A stretch of DNA of 64,000 nucleotides from Arachidicoccus terrestris (GCF_020042345.1 NZ_CP083387.1:3596001-3660000), one strand, 5' to 3'. Counted from the stretch's first letter, positions 37,127-46,375 are shown. Notes: generated from the letters alone by a model not told the origin. Translations and numbers: made by a program.

Positions 37127-38050
37127 ATGCAAATCCACGAGACCATGGAAATATGCAGCATAGAGACAGATTTATTTAAACTGGATGGGGGAGCGATGTT
37201 CGGAGTGGTCCCAAAGACGCTTTGGGAGAAGGTGCTGCCAGCTGATGAGCATAATATGTGTGATCTGGCCATGCGGCTTCTGCTTGTCCATGAAGCTGAC
37301 AGATTAATTTTGATAGATACCGGAATAGGCAATAAACAAGATGAGAAGTTTTTTGGCAGGTATTACCTACACGGTCCGAACAGTCTGGACGATTCTCTTA
37401 AAAAACAGGGTTATACAAGAGCGGATATTACTGATGTTTTTCTGACACACTTGCATTTTGACCACGTCGGAGGGGCCGTTATTAGAGAGAAGGCCACAGG
37501 AAAACTCATACCAGCATTCCCTAATGCCGTTTACTGGTCCAATGAACTTCACTGGGACTGGGCCACTCATCCTAATGCCCGGGAAAAAGCTTCTTTTCTT
37601 GAAGAGAATCTGCTGCCGTTGAAAAAGAGCGGGCAACTGCAATTTTTACCCACAGCAACTTCAAAAGATAGCAAAACAGACCGACTTTGGTCAGATGAAT
37701 TATTGCCTTTTACGGAGCATTTTTCCTATAAAGTCGTGGGAGGGCATACAAGAGGCATGATGATTCCCTATATCAAGTTTGCCGGGAAGACCTTAGTGTA
37801 TGTTACAGACCTGATCCCGACCATAGGGCATTTACCTTTGCCATATATCGCCAGTTATGATGTGTTTCCGCTCCTGGCCATGGATGAAAAAAATGACTTT
37901 CTTAAGGCAGCCTTGGAGCAAGAATATATAATATTTTTTGAACATGATGCTGAAAACCAATGCTGTACCGTTAAAATTAATGAAAAAGGGAAGGTGGTTC
38001 CCCGTGAAATCTTTACTTTGGAGGATCTAAAGAGTGGCAAAACTCCTTAG
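37127..38050 (+). CDS. Metallo-beta-lactamase-fold hydrolase
   Basis: The 307-residue protein has the metal motif THLHFDHVGG (HxHxDH), a preceding LILIDTGIGNK aspartate motif, VVGGHTRGMM with the next metal histidine, and YVTDLIPTIGHL plus FFEHD for the remaining ligands. This is a complete dinuclear metal site. Related proteins hydrolyse lactones, phosphodiesters or thioesters; the substrate cannot be read. There is no signal peptide, so it is cytoplasmic. Tight packing (6 bases after the Fe-S gene, 21 before the amidase gene) implies an operon. Confidence 0.88.
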   Translation: MQIHETMEICSIETDLFKLDGGAMFGVVPKTLWEKVLPADEHNMCDLAMRLLLVHEADRLILIDTGIGNKQDEKFFGRYYLHGPNSLDDSLKKQGYTRADITDVFLTHLHFDHVGGAVIREKATGKLIPAFPNAVYWSNELHWDWATHPNAREKASFLEENLLPLKKSGQLQFLPTATSKDSKTDRLWSDELLPFTEHFSYKVVGGHTRGMMIPYIKFAGKTLVYVTDLIPTIGHLPLPYIASYDVFPLLAMDEKNDFLKAALEQEYIIFFEHDAENQCCTVKINEKGKVVPREIFTLEDLKSGKTP

Positions 38051-38071
38051 AAACTCTTAAAACGAATCCAG

Positions 38072-39079
38072 ATGATAATGAGGAAGTACAATCTGATCGC
38101 CCTGAGCATTATCTTTTTATTTTTTTCCAGTTGTTCAAGAGGCAGCGTTCCGGGGCGCATTGATCGGCTGAAAGCAGAGCGGGATATGGCCTTAAACGGC
38201 GATAAGCCGGTAGAAATTGGTAAAAAAAGTAAAAAATCCAAGCCAAAGCATACAGATAACAAAACAAGGGGCGGTGCAGGCGACCATGCACCCGAACCAG
38301 TCAAAGCGGACCCATATTATGTAGATACCGCTTATGCTAATCAGACCTATGAACGCCTGGCAACAGCGTATGCAGATACAATCCTGGAGAAGCCAGCGCG
38401 AGATATTAAAGATGTTGAATATGGCGATAGTTTTGTAGGTACGACTAATTTTAATCTGCGGAAACCTCAATACGTTATTATCCATCATACCGCACAGTCT
38501 TCATTAAAACAAACCCTGCATACTTTTACGCTGGAAAGAACCCAGGTGAGTGCTCATTATGTAATTAGCAGAGATGGCAAAGTGCAGCATATGCTCAATG
38601 ACTATCTTCGCGCCTGGCAAGCTGGCAATGGTAAATGGAATAATATTACGGATATGAACTCCTGTTCTATCGGTATCGAGTTAGATAACAATGGTTTTGA
38701 ACCTTTTACAGATAAACAGATTGATGCCCTGATAGCTGTTTTGCAGGGGCTGAAGGAGCGGTTTGACATTCCTCAGGCTAATTTTATCGGTCATGGCGAC
38801 TATGCCCCGCTGCGTAAAAACGATCCTAATGTCCATTTTCCGTGGGCTAAGCTAGCGGAAAAAGGTTTTGGGTATTGGTATGGGGATACATCAGGGGTGG
38901 AAGTGCCAGCTGATTTTAATGAATATCTGGCCCTTCGTATTATCGGATATGATGTTTCCAATGTGAGTAAAGCGATCGTCGCTTTTAGAAGGCATTTCTG
39001 CGGAACGGAATCCGGAGATAAGGTATTATCACCCAAGGAGCGGAAGATTTTGTATAAGCTGTATACTAAATACCTCTGA
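38072..39079 (+). CDS. N-acetylmuramoyl-L-alanine amidase, lipoprotein
   Basis: The 335-residue protein has a lipoprotein signal with lipobox FSSC (N-terminal MIMRKYNLIALSIIFLFF), a charged linker rich in Lys/Ser, and an Amidase_2 domain from about residue 125. YVIIHHTAQSS supplies the first zinc histidine pair, GIELDNNGF a catalytic-face segment, and FIGHGDYAPLRKNDPNVHFPW the distal zinc ligands. It cleaves the amide bond between MurNAc and the stem peptide, probably from the outer membrane inner leaflet. The C-terminal 60 residues (LALRIIGYDVSNVSKAIVAF) resemble a peptidoglycan-binding helical extension. Confidence 0.92.
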   Translation: MIMRKYNLIALSIIFLFFSSCSRGSVPGRIDRLKAERDMALNGDKPVEIGKKSKKSKPKHTDNKTRGGAGDHAPEPVKADPYYVDTAYANQTYERLATAYADTILEKPARDIKDVEYGDSFVGTTNFNLRKPQYVIIHHTAQSSLKQTLHTFTLERTQVSAHYVISRDGKVQHMLNDYLRAWQAGNGKWNNITDMNSCSIGIELDNNGFEPFTDKQIDALIAVLQGLKERFDIPQANFIGHGDYAPLRKNDPNVHFPWAKLAEKGFGYWYGDTSGVEVPADFNEYLALRIIGYDVSNVSKAIVAFRRHFCGTESGDKVLSPKERKILYKLYTKYL

Positions 39080-39451
39080 TCACGGGTTACCATTAAAAGA
39101 ATTGACAGGATAGCGGTTGACGGACCGTTAGGTGACTATAATTGTTAATAGTGGAATGCCTTAAAATGATGTGCCGGTTGTATATAACTAACAATTAGGG
39201 ACTGGGGACAATTTGTAAAGAACTTGCAATTAAGTTGTTAAGCAGGAGATCTTGTTAAATATTATAGAGGATAGCCCTTATTTTTGAGCGATGCCTCATT
39301 TTATATATAAACGGTGCTCAATGGGTAATTGTAGTGTAGCTGGTCCGCAACATTTTTAAGAACCGTCGAAAAAAGACAATGAAGACCCCACGGGTTTGAT
39401 CCATAGATCAACAGCTGCTCTTCTATAAAGCGCTCAGGATAAGCAATAAAT
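39080..39451. other. Intergenic stretch, nothing recognised
   Basis: These 372 bases before radA contain no convincing open frame, tRNA cloverleaf, strong hairpin or TAnnTTTG box that I could see. The radA promoter is presumably here. Confidence 0.5.
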
Positions 39452-40849
39452 ATGGCGAAAATAAAAAAAGCCTTTTTTTGTAATAATTGCGGCTATGAAA
39501 GCCCGAAATGGTTGGGTAAATGCCCCAGTTGTGGCAGTTGGAACACATTTGTAGAAGAAGTGATTCAGACAGGCAGCCGTCAGTCGCCTAATAGCTGGTC
39601 AGATTATCAGATAGCCGACGATAATACGGGCACCCGAAGGGATACCCGTATTGTGACACTGGATCAGATCGAGACCCAAAAGGAAGTTCGGATTCTGACC
39701 AGTGATGCGGAGATTAACCGGGTTCTGGGCGGCGGAATTGTCCCGGGATCCATCGTGCTTGTGGCCGGAGAACCGGGAATTGGTAAGAGTACGCTGTTTT
39801 TACAAGCCGGACTTGAATTACAAAACTATCGTGTATTATATATCAGCGGGGAAGAAAGTGAACAACAGATTAAAATGCGTGCAGCGCGAATCGCCGTACA
39901 CAGTGATCAGTTTTATTTACTCACTGAAACGCTTACACAGGAGATCTTTAAAGAGATCCGCAAATTAAGGCCTCAGCTGATTATTGTGGATTCGATTCAG
40001 ACATTGCAATCTAACATTATCGAATCGTCTCCGGGTACAGTATCACAAATCCGGGAATGTGCTGCCGAGTTTCAGCGCTTCGCAAAAGAAACGAATACGC
40101 CTGTTTTTTTAATTGGCCATATCACCAAGGATGGCAATATCGCTGGTCCAAAAATCCTGGAGCACATGGTCGATACGGTACTACAGTTTGAAGGCGACCG
40201 CCATTACGCTTACCGGATACTCAGAACCCTGAAAAATCGCTTTGGCAGCACAGCTGAACTAGGTATCTATGAAATGACCGCCAGTGGCATGCGTGCTGTT
40301 AATAACCCTTCAGAAATTCTGATCACACAAAAGACAGAACAGTTGAGTGGCAGCGCTATTGCGGCCAGTATGGAGGGGATGCGACCTTTGCTGCTGGAAG
40401 TACAGGCCCTTGTCACGCAAAGTGTTTATGGAACACCACAAAGAACTGTCAGTGGGTTCGACCTTCGACGATTACAGTTGCTGTTGGCTGTTTTAGAGAA
40501 AAGGGGCGGTTTTCTGTTCGGGATGAAAGATGTTTTTATTAATATCGCCGGCGGATTAAAAGTAGAAGACCCTTCTATCGATCTGGCCGTGATCTCAGCC
40601 TTGCTCTCTTCATACGAAGATAAGCCGTTACCACCCACTATTTGTTTTGCCGGTGAAGTAGGGTTGAACGGAGAGATCAGAGCGGTAAACAGGGTCGAAC
40701 AAAGAGTAGCCGAAGCAGAGAAACTGGGTTTTGAACAGATCATTGTCTCAAAATATAATAAAAAGGGATTTGCCGATCAGGCTAGAAACATACAGGTGGT
40801 GGCACTTGGTAAAGTAGAAGAGCTCTATGATCTTCTATTTAGAGAATAA
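39452..40849 (+). CDS. radA: DNA repair protein RadA
   Basis: The 465-residue protein has the N-terminal zinc finger FCNNCGYESPKWLGKCPSCG, the RecA-like Walker A loop GEPGIGKST, the RadA-specific motif LKNRFGSTAELG and a C-terminal Lon-like domain (about 300-460; GGLKVEDPSIDLAVISALLS seen in part). It is a branch-migrating ATPase that aids homologous recombination. Length and motif order are standard. The sugar transporter gene follows by 65 bases but is functionally unrelated. Confidence 0.97.
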   Translation: MAKIKKAFFCNNCGYESPKWLGKCPSCGSWNTFVEEVIQTGSRQSPNSWSDYQIADDNTGTRRDTRIVTLDQIETQKEVRILTSDAEINRVLGGGIVPGSIVLVAGEPGIGKSTLFLQAGLELQNYRVLYISGEESEQQIKMRAARIAVHSDQFYLLTETLTQEIFKEIRKLRPQLIIVDSIQTLQSNIIESSPGTVSQIRECAAEFQRFAKETNTPVFLIGHITKDGNIAGPKILEHMVDTVLQFEGDRHYAYRILRTLKNRFGSTAELGIYEMTASGMRAVNNPSEILITQKTEQLSGSAIAASMEGMRPLLLEVQALVTQSVYGTPQRTVSGFDLRRLQLLLAVLEKRGGFLFGMKDVFINIAGGLKVEDPSIDLAVISALLSSYEDKPLPPTICFAGEVGLNGEIRAVNRVEQRVAEAEKLGFEQIIVSKYNKKGFADQARNIQVVALGKVEELYDLLFRE

Positions 40850-40914
40850 TCTAAAAAAATTAAAAACTTATAGTATTTTAGCCTCATCATTATACAAAAT
40901 TTTAAAATATATTC

Positions 40915-42378
40915 ATGCAAAACAACCAAACGGTGCAAAAAACACAATGGGGACAGTTCGGAACCCTGATTATTGTTTTCTTCTTCTGGGGCTTTGTGGC
41001 TGCCAGTAATGACATCCTGATCCCTGTCTTTAAAGAAAATTTGCACCTCTCTCAGGCATATAGCCAACTGGTTTCCTTCGCCTTCTATTTCGCTTACACG
41101 GTGGGCTCAATCATCTTTATGGTTGTCAGTGAGACCCGTAAAAGAGACTTATTGCAAGATCTGGGGTATAAAAATGGTATCTCTGTAGGTTTGATAATAT
41201 CTGCGGCCGGCACTTTACTTTTTTTTCCAGCCGCCCAGTCTTCGTCCTTTTTATTGTTTATATCTGGCTTGTTTATAGTGGGCTTAGGATTTGCCTTACA
41301 GCAAATTGCGGCCAATCCACTGGCTGTGATCATGGGAGACCCTAAAACCGGATCTCAGCGTTTAAGCCTGGCAGGAGGGATCAATAACTTTGGGACTACT
41401 ATCGGCCCGTTAATCGTCAGTTTTGCCATCTTTGGATCCGTCACGGGTGATCATTCTCATGCCTCTATCAGCAGTATTAAAGTCCCTTATCTGGTATTGG
41501 GGGCTGCGTTTATCTTAGTCGCTTTGATCTTTAAATTCTCCAAAGTGCCCAATAAAATTGATCTGGAACAGGTCGCGGAGGAGGAGTCAACCGAGGATGA
41601 TAAAATCCTGCACAGATCCAGTGTCTTTAAGTACCCGCAATTAGTGCTGGGTATGATTGCACTTTTCCTGTATGTGGGAGTGGAAGTATCTACGGCTTCC
41701 AATCTTCCGGAGTTTATGAAAGAGCATCTGGGTACTGCAACAGAAAATATTGCACCATTTGTATCGCTTTATTGGGCCAGCCTGATGATTGGCCGCTGGA
41801 CCGGCTCTATTGGCGCCTTTGATATCTCTCAGGGAGCAAAAGGAGTACTCAGAGTACTGATGCCTTATATTGCTTTTGGTGTATTTCTCTTGGTCAATAA
41901 GATCGCCCAACATGATGTAACACCCTTTTACATCTATGTAATCATCATCTTAGGGCTGATCATCTGTGATTATCTGAGCAAAGGAAATCCAGCCCGTCAG
42001 CTATTGATTTTCAGCATCATGGGTATAACTGCGCTATTGATCGGCATTTTCTCTGACGGCATGGTGAGTGTTTATGCCTTTATCAGCGTGGGCTTGTTTT
42101 GTTCCACTTTATGGCCCTGTATTTTTACATTGGGGATAGCAGGCCTTGGCAAATATACCAATAAAGGCTCTAGTTTGCTGATTATGATGATCATGGGTGG
42201 AGGTGTGATGAGTGTATTCCAGGGGCTTTTGGCCTCTCCCGACCTGTTGGGCATTCAGTTCAGCTATTTTATCCCGGTATGCTGCTTTGCCTATCTGGCC
42301 TTCTATGCCTGGAGAGTTAAAAAAATATTAGCAAGTCAAGGCATCGATTATGACGTAAAAGTCAGCGGCGGGCATTAA
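40915..42378 (+). CDS. Sugar MFS transporter, FucP-like
   Basis: The 487-residue protein has twelve predicted transmembrane helices and fits the fucose/glucose/galactose permease family: FFFWGFVAASNDILIPVFKE at helix 1 with the conserved N-D pair (N and D are proton/sugar residues in FucP), FALQQIAANPLAVIMGDPKT in helix 4, and VGVEVSTASNLPEFM at helix 7. It imports a hexose with protons. It is followed by a ROK sugar kinase and a GH92 mannosidase, so I infer mannose (or another hexose) as the substrate. Confidence 0.88.
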   Translation: MQNNQTVQKTQWGQFGTLIIVFFFWGFVAASNDILIPVFKENLHLSQAYSQLVSFAFYFAYTVGSIIFMVVSETRKRDLLQDLGYKNGISVGLIISAAGTLLFFPAAQSSSFLLFISGLFIVGLGFALQQIAANPLAVIMGDPKTGSQRLSLAGGINNFGTTIGPLIVSFAIFGSVTGDHSHASISSIKVPYLVLGAAFILVALIFKFSKVPNKIDLEQVAEEESTEDDKILHRSSVFKYPQLVLGMIALFLYVGVEVSTASNLPEFMKEHLGTATENIAPFVSLYWASLMIGRWTGSIGAFDISQGAKGVLRVLMPYIAFGVFLLVNKIAQHDVTPFYIYVIIILGLIICDYLSKGNPARQLLIFSIMGITALLIGIFSDGMVSVYAFISVGLFCSTLWPCIFTLGIAGLGKYTNKGSSLLIMMIMGGGVMSVFQGLLASPDLLGIQFSYFIPVCCFAYLAFYAWRVKKILASQGIDYDVKVSGGH

Positions 42379-42383
42379 CTTTG
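42376..42383 (+). promoter_or_regulatory. Internal -7 box before the ROK kinase gene
   Basis: TAACTTTG is an exact TAnnTTTG match, followed by CACCC, and its first three bases are the stop codon of the transporter gene. No well-spaced TTG is seen. A start here would give a leader that contains a 12-codon frame (42407-42442, MNLLNSIKQSS). Confidence 0.45.
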
Positions 42384-42450
42384 CACCCGGAAAAAGAATT
42401 TATACAATGAACCTGTTAAATTCAATAAAGCAATCATCGTAAATACAACT

Positions 42451-43428
42451 ATGTTATCTATTCCTATTTCACAACAAATGGCCATTGGTATTGATATCGG
42501 TGGTACCAACACGGTATTTGGTATTGTAGACCACCGGGGCGAGATCGCTTACCGGGGGGCTATTTCTACAAAAAAGCATGACAATGTCAATGATTATATA
42601 GATGAGCTATATGCAGCCATCATGCCCGCTCTCAATCAATTTGGCAGTGATAAACTGGTGCGTGGTATCGGTATTGGAGCGCCCAATGGCAATTATTATA
42701 ATGGTAACATTGAATATGCGCCGAATCTGCCCTGGAAGGGGAAGATCCCACTGGCTTCGCTCATCCAGCAAAAGTTCAATCTGCCTTCTGCTTTGACCAA
42801 CGATGCCAATGCAGCGGCTGTCGGAGAAATGACCTATGGTGCCGCTAAAGGGATGAAAGACTTTATCATGATTACACTGGGAACCGGTGTAGGAAGTGGA
42901 ATTGTTGTGAATGGGGAAATGGTATATGGACATGACGGATTTGCCGGCGAGCTCGGGCATACGATCATCATTCCAGGAGGCCGTAAACATTGGTCAACCG
43001 GAGCTGAAGGATCGTTGGAAACCTATGCTTCCGCTACTGGTGTCATGTTGACAGCTCTTGAATTACTCAAGAAGTATCCAGATAAACCCAGTATCCTGCG
43101 TCATTATGAAGACAATGAAATCGATAGTCGCCTGGTGTATGACTGTGCCATCCAGGGTGACGATATTGCCAGAGATACCTATACTTTTACTGGAGAAATT
43201 CTGGGCAAGGCCCTGGCTAATTTTGTAATGTTCTCTTCACCCGAAGCAATTATTCTGTTTGGCGGTCTGTGTAAGGCTGGTGCATTGATTTTTCAGCCGG
43301 CTAAAAGAGTGATGGAGGAGAATCTGTTGCCGATCTATAAAAATAAAGTACAGATTATCCCCAGTGAGCTGAAAGAATCAGATGCAGCTATTCTGGGCGC
43401 CAGTGCACTGGTTTGGGAACTCAAATAA
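42451..43428 (+). CDS. ROK family sugar kinase (glucokinase-like)
   Basis: The 325-residue protein has the ROK ATP-binding start GIDIGGTNTVFGIVD, the hexose site NDANAAAVGEMTYGAAKG, the GTGVGSGIV phosphate loop and GELGH. Family members phosphorylate glucose, mannose or other hexoses at C6. The zinc-binding loop that normally follows (CxCGxxGCxE) is replaced here: about residues 178-190 read RKHWSTGAEGSLE with no cysteine. The glutamate is kept. It sits between the FucP-like transporter and GH92 lipoprotein; a second ATG (42478) starting MAIGIDIGG is also possible. Confidence 0.92.
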   Translation: MLSIPISQQMAIGIDIGGTNTVFGIVDHRGEIAYRGAISTKKHDNVNDYIDELYAAIMPALNQFGSDKLVRGIGIGAPNGNYYNGNIEYAPNLPWKGKIPLASLIQQKFNLPSALTNDANAAAVGEMTYGAAKGMKDFIMITLGTGVGSGIVVNGEMVYGHDGFAGELGHTIIIPGGRKHWSTGAEGSLETYASATGVMLTALELLKKYPDKPSILRHYEDNEIDSRLVYDCAIQGDDIARDTYTFTGEILGKALANFVMFSSPEAIILFGGLCKAGALIFQPAKRVMEENLLPIYKNKVQIIPSELKESDAAILGASALVWELK

Positions 43429-43481
43429 AGCCTGGAGAACTGGCATAACGCTTTATTAACATTTTAGGAAATTCATTAACG

Positions 43482-43521
43482 ACGCCTGTTGCGCAAATTG
43501 AATAAATTCGCTGACAGGCGT
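43482..43521 (+). terminator. Possible terminator after the ROK kinase gene
   Basis: ACGCCTGT pairs with ACAGGCGT across 24 bases and is followed by TTGTT. The loop is long, so this is weak. Confidence 0.4.
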
Positions 43522-43577
43522 TTGTTATGAGACAAGACAATATTCGTCAACAGTATATATAATAAAAGCAACTATTC

Positions 43578-45830
43578 ATGAAACGTATAATGATTGTATC
43601 AGCAGCCTTGCTCTTTCTGGCAAGTTGTGCTACCAACCCAGGGTCAGTAAATAAGGACGATGTATTGCAATATGTGGATCCCTATATCGGGTCGGCCGCT
43701 CACGGACACGTATTTGTGGGTGCGTCAGTGCCATTCGGAGCAGTTCAGGTAGGGCCGACTAATATCACCCAGGGATGGGACTGGTGTTCGGGCTATAACT
43801 ATTCTGATAGTGTGGTAAGGGGGTTTTCTCAGTTGCATCTAAGTGGGACCGGCATTGGTGATTTGGGAGATGTTCTGATGATGCCTTATCTGGGACCTCT
43901 TCGTACCATGACAGGTACCCAGCAAGATCCTACATCGGGTTACAGCGCACATTATTCTCATGCCAATGAACAGGTCGCTCCTGGTTACTACAGCGTAAAA
44001 CTATCTGACAATGATATTCAGGTGCAGATCACGGCTTCACAGCGTGTAGCTTATCAGAAATATGATTTCCCTGGTACAGACAGTGCCCGTGTGATCATTG
44101 ACCTGGAACAGGGTATTGGCTGGGATGCACCTGTCAAAACCCATATTGCCCGACTCAATGACACGACACTTGTAGGATACCGCTTTTCCAAAGGTTGGGC
44201 GAATGATCAAAGGCTTTGGTTTGCGATCCGCAGCTCTGAACCAATTAATAGGTGGGATGTGTTTGACTCCTCTGCTTTTAAATCTAATAATTCTTTAACA
44301 GCCGTGCGTACGAAAGGTATAATCTCTTATGGAAAGGATCTGAAGTCTGTCTCCTTTAAAATCGGTATTTCTCCGGTTAGTTCTGAAGGGGCGATTGCCA
44401 ATATAGATGCGGAAATTCCTCATTGGGATTTTGAGGCCGCTAAAGAAAATGCGCAGGATAGCTGGAGAAAAGCACTCGCTAAGATAAAGATCGAGACACC
44501 TGATACTGCCAAGAAGCGGGTTTTTTATACAGCTCTATATCATTCTATGATCGATCCGGCTTTATTTAACGATCATGACGGCAGTTACCGGGGTACTGAT
44601 AAGAAAGTATATGAGAAAGCTGACTTTCAGAATTATTCTGTTTTCTCTTTATGGGATACTTACAGAGCGTTAAATCCACTCTATACTTTAATTGAAAGGG
44701 ATCGGGTCGTGGATTTTGTAAAATCCATGCTGGCCATTTATCAGCAACAGGGAAAATTGCCGGTATGGCACCTGATGGGCAATGAAACCAATTGCATGGT
44801 CGGTTATAGTGCAGCCCCTGTGATTGCAGATGCGATCGTTAAAGGGATTGACGGATTTGATACTGATTTAGCAATGGAGGCTTTGGTCAAAACGGCCAAT
44901 ACTGATGAATTTGGACTGAACTATCTTAAGAAGCTGGGATATATCCCTGCGGATAAGGAAAATGAGGCGGTATCCAAAGCGCTGGAATATGCTGTGGATG
45001 ATGGTAGTATTGCGCTAGCCGCTAAAAAGCTGGGCAAGCAGGATATTTATGATACGTTTTCAAAAAGAGCCCAGTATTATAAGAGGTATTTTGATTCAAC
45101 CACTGGATTTATGCGGGGTGTCATGTCTGATGGTCATTTTAGAACGCCGTTTAACCCGTTCCAGTCTGTACACAGAGAGAACGATTATACAGAAGGAAAT
45201 GCCTGGCAGTATATTTGGCTGGTGCCACAGGATGTACATGGTCTGATCGGTCTGTTTGGCGGAGATGCTGCATTTGCCAAGAAACTCGACAGTTTGTTTA
45301 TTGTAAAGGGCGATATGGGCGCTGAAGCCTCTCCGGATATCTCTGGACTGATTGGTATGTATGCACAAGGAAATGAACCTGAGCATCATGTACCTTATCT
45401 CTATGATTATGCCGGACAGCCCTGGAAGGCCGCGGAAAAAGTAAACGAGATCGCTACAAAATTCTATACAGACAAACCAGACGGGCTTTGCGGTAATGAT
45501 GACTGTGGAGAAATGAGTGGCTGGTACGTCCTTTCATCGCTGGGCTTCTATCAGGTCAACCCGGCAAACGGCATATTTGTCTTTGGCACACCATTTTTTG
45601 ACAAGGCCACAGTTGATGTGGGTGGTGGCAAGAGCTTTACTGTAATTGCACGTGAACTGACTGGTAAAAATATTTATATTCAGGCCGTAAAACTCAACGG
45701 GAAGCCTTATGCTAAATCTTACATTACCTATAAGGATATCATTAGTGGAGGTACGTTGGAATTCACCATGGGGGCAACACCTAATAAGGATTTTGGTACG
45801 GCGCCATCTGATCGCCCGAAAGACCAATAA
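43578..45830 (+). CDS. GH92 family alpha-mannosidase, lipoprotein
   Basis: The 750-residue protein has a lipoprotein signal (MKRIMIVSAALLFLASC, lipobox LASC), then the GH92 opening YVDPYIGSAAHGHVFVGASV, PFGAVQVGPT. The catalytic (alpha/alpha)6 domain has EGNAWQYIW and GNDDCGEMSGWY with SSLGFYQVNP. It is a calcium-dependent exo-alpha-mannosidase expected on the outer membrane. Unlike the secreted paralogue at 1760-4072 (EGNAWNYT, GNDDTGQMSAWY), it sits in a sugar uptake cluster (transporter, ROK kinase), and should release mannose for import. A strong terminator follows. Confidence 0.92.
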   Translation: MKRIMIVSAALLFLASCATNPGSVNKDDVLQYVDPYIGSAAHGHVFVGASVPFGAVQVGPTNITQGWDWCSGYNYSDSVVRGFSQLHLSGTGIGDLGDVLMMPYLGPLRTMTGTQQDPTSGYSAHYSHANEQVAPGYYSVKLSDNDIQVQITASQRVAYQKYDFPGTDSARVIIDLEQGIGWDAPVKTHIARLNDTTLVGYRFSKGWANDQRLWFAIRSSEPINRWDVFDSSAFKSNNSLTAVRTKGIISYGKDLKSVSFKIGISPVSSEGAIANIDAEIPHWDFEAAKENAQDSWRKALAKIKIETPDTAKKRVFYTALYHSMIDPALFNDHDGSYRGTDKKVYEKADFQNYSVFSLWDTYRALNPLYTLIERDRVVDFVKSMLAIYQQQGKLPVWHLMGNETNCMVGYSAAPVIADAIVKGIDGFDTDLAMEALVKTANTDEFGLNYLKKLGYIPADKENEAVSKALEYAVDDGSIALAAKKLGKQDIYDTFSKRAQYYKRYFDSTTGFMRGVMSDGHFRTPFNPFQSVHRENDYTEGNAWQYIWLVPQDVHGLIGLFGGDAAFAKKLDSLFIVKGDMGAEASPDISGLIGMYAQGNEPEHHVPYLYDYAGQPWKAAEKVNEIATKFYTDKPDGLCGNDDCGEMSGWYVLSSLGFYQVNPANGIFVFGTPFFDKATVDVGGGKSFTVIARELTGKNIYIQAVKLNGKPYAKSYITYKDIISGGTLEFTMGATPNKDFGTAPSDRPKDQ

Positions 45831-45874
45831 AGCAAGCCCACTGAGCATAATTCTAATGTTGGTTTACTTCTCTT

Positions 45875-45921
45875 AAAAAAGCAGCTATTTTCAAATCTGG
45901 TCTGAAAATAGCTGCTTTTTT
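45875..45921. terminator. Strong rho-independent terminator after GH92 lipoprotein gene
   Basis: An 18-bp perfect stem (45875-45892 with 45904-45921), 11-base loop and T-run lie between the GH92 gene and the converging LEA-like gene. Confidence 0.9.
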
Positions 45922-45961
45922 TACCCTGTAGCAGGTTTATGCTCATGTACTAACCGATAAG

Positions 45962-46375
45962 TCAGGCAGAAGGGGAGGTTTTGCCGGCGTTATCAGCTGC
46001 GTTTTTGGCGGCATCTGCCGCTGCATTAGCAGCGTCACTGGCTTTGCTGGCTGCGTCTGCTACTACATCGCTGGCTTTGGCAGCCGCTTCAGCTTCGGTG
46101 CCATTAATTTTGCTTTTCAGGTTCTCTGCTGTTTCCTGGGTCTTATCTTTTAAATTTTCCCAGGCGTCTTCAGCTTTGTCACCGAGACCAGCAGTTTTTT
46201 CCTTAACGGCATCCATGGCATCGCCGGCCTTTTCTTTGGTAGCATCCCAAATATCCTCAGCTTTATCTTCAATGTTTTCCCAGGTTTCTTCAGCCTTGTC
46301 CTTTAAATGAGACAGGCCTTCTTTAGCTTTATCAAAGAAGCTCTTTTCCTCCTGCTGATTATTTTGTTCACTCAT
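45962..46375 (-). CDS. LEA-like 11-mer repeat protein
   Basis: The 137-residue protein is very hydrophilic, without signal peptide or membrane helix. Residues 26-87 are near-tandem 11-mers: DKAEETWENIE, DKAEDIWDATK, EKAGDAMDAVK, a 7-residue partial EKTAGLG, then DKAEDAWENLK and DKTQETAENLK. Their spacing and Lys/Glu/Ala content match group 3 LEA repeats, which form amphipathic helices on drying or at membranes. Residues 94-137 are almost entirely Ala/Asp/Lys (DAANAAADAAKNAADNA). Members of this type stabilise proteins or membranes under stress in other organisms; here the role is inferred. It stands alone, with terminators on both sides. Confidence 0.7.
   Translation of the reverse strand: MSEQNNQQEEKSFFDKAKEGLSHLKDKAEETWENIEDKAEDIWDATKEKAGDAMDAVKEKTAGLGDKAEDAWENLKDKTQETAENLKSKINGTEAEAAAKASDVVADAASKASDAANAAADAAKNAADNAGKTSPSA

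Noticed and set aside
39080-39451. Possible tRNA or small RNA before radA
   Set aside because: No cloverleaf, no GTTC loop with a matching acceptor stem, and no terminator-like hairpin was found.
45962-46375. Frameshifted or artefactual low-complexity frame
   Set aside because: The 11-mer protein repeats are maintained with varied codons and acidic/basic alternation, which argues for real coding; the plus-strand frame over the same bases is Ser/Ala/Phe-rich and has no logic.
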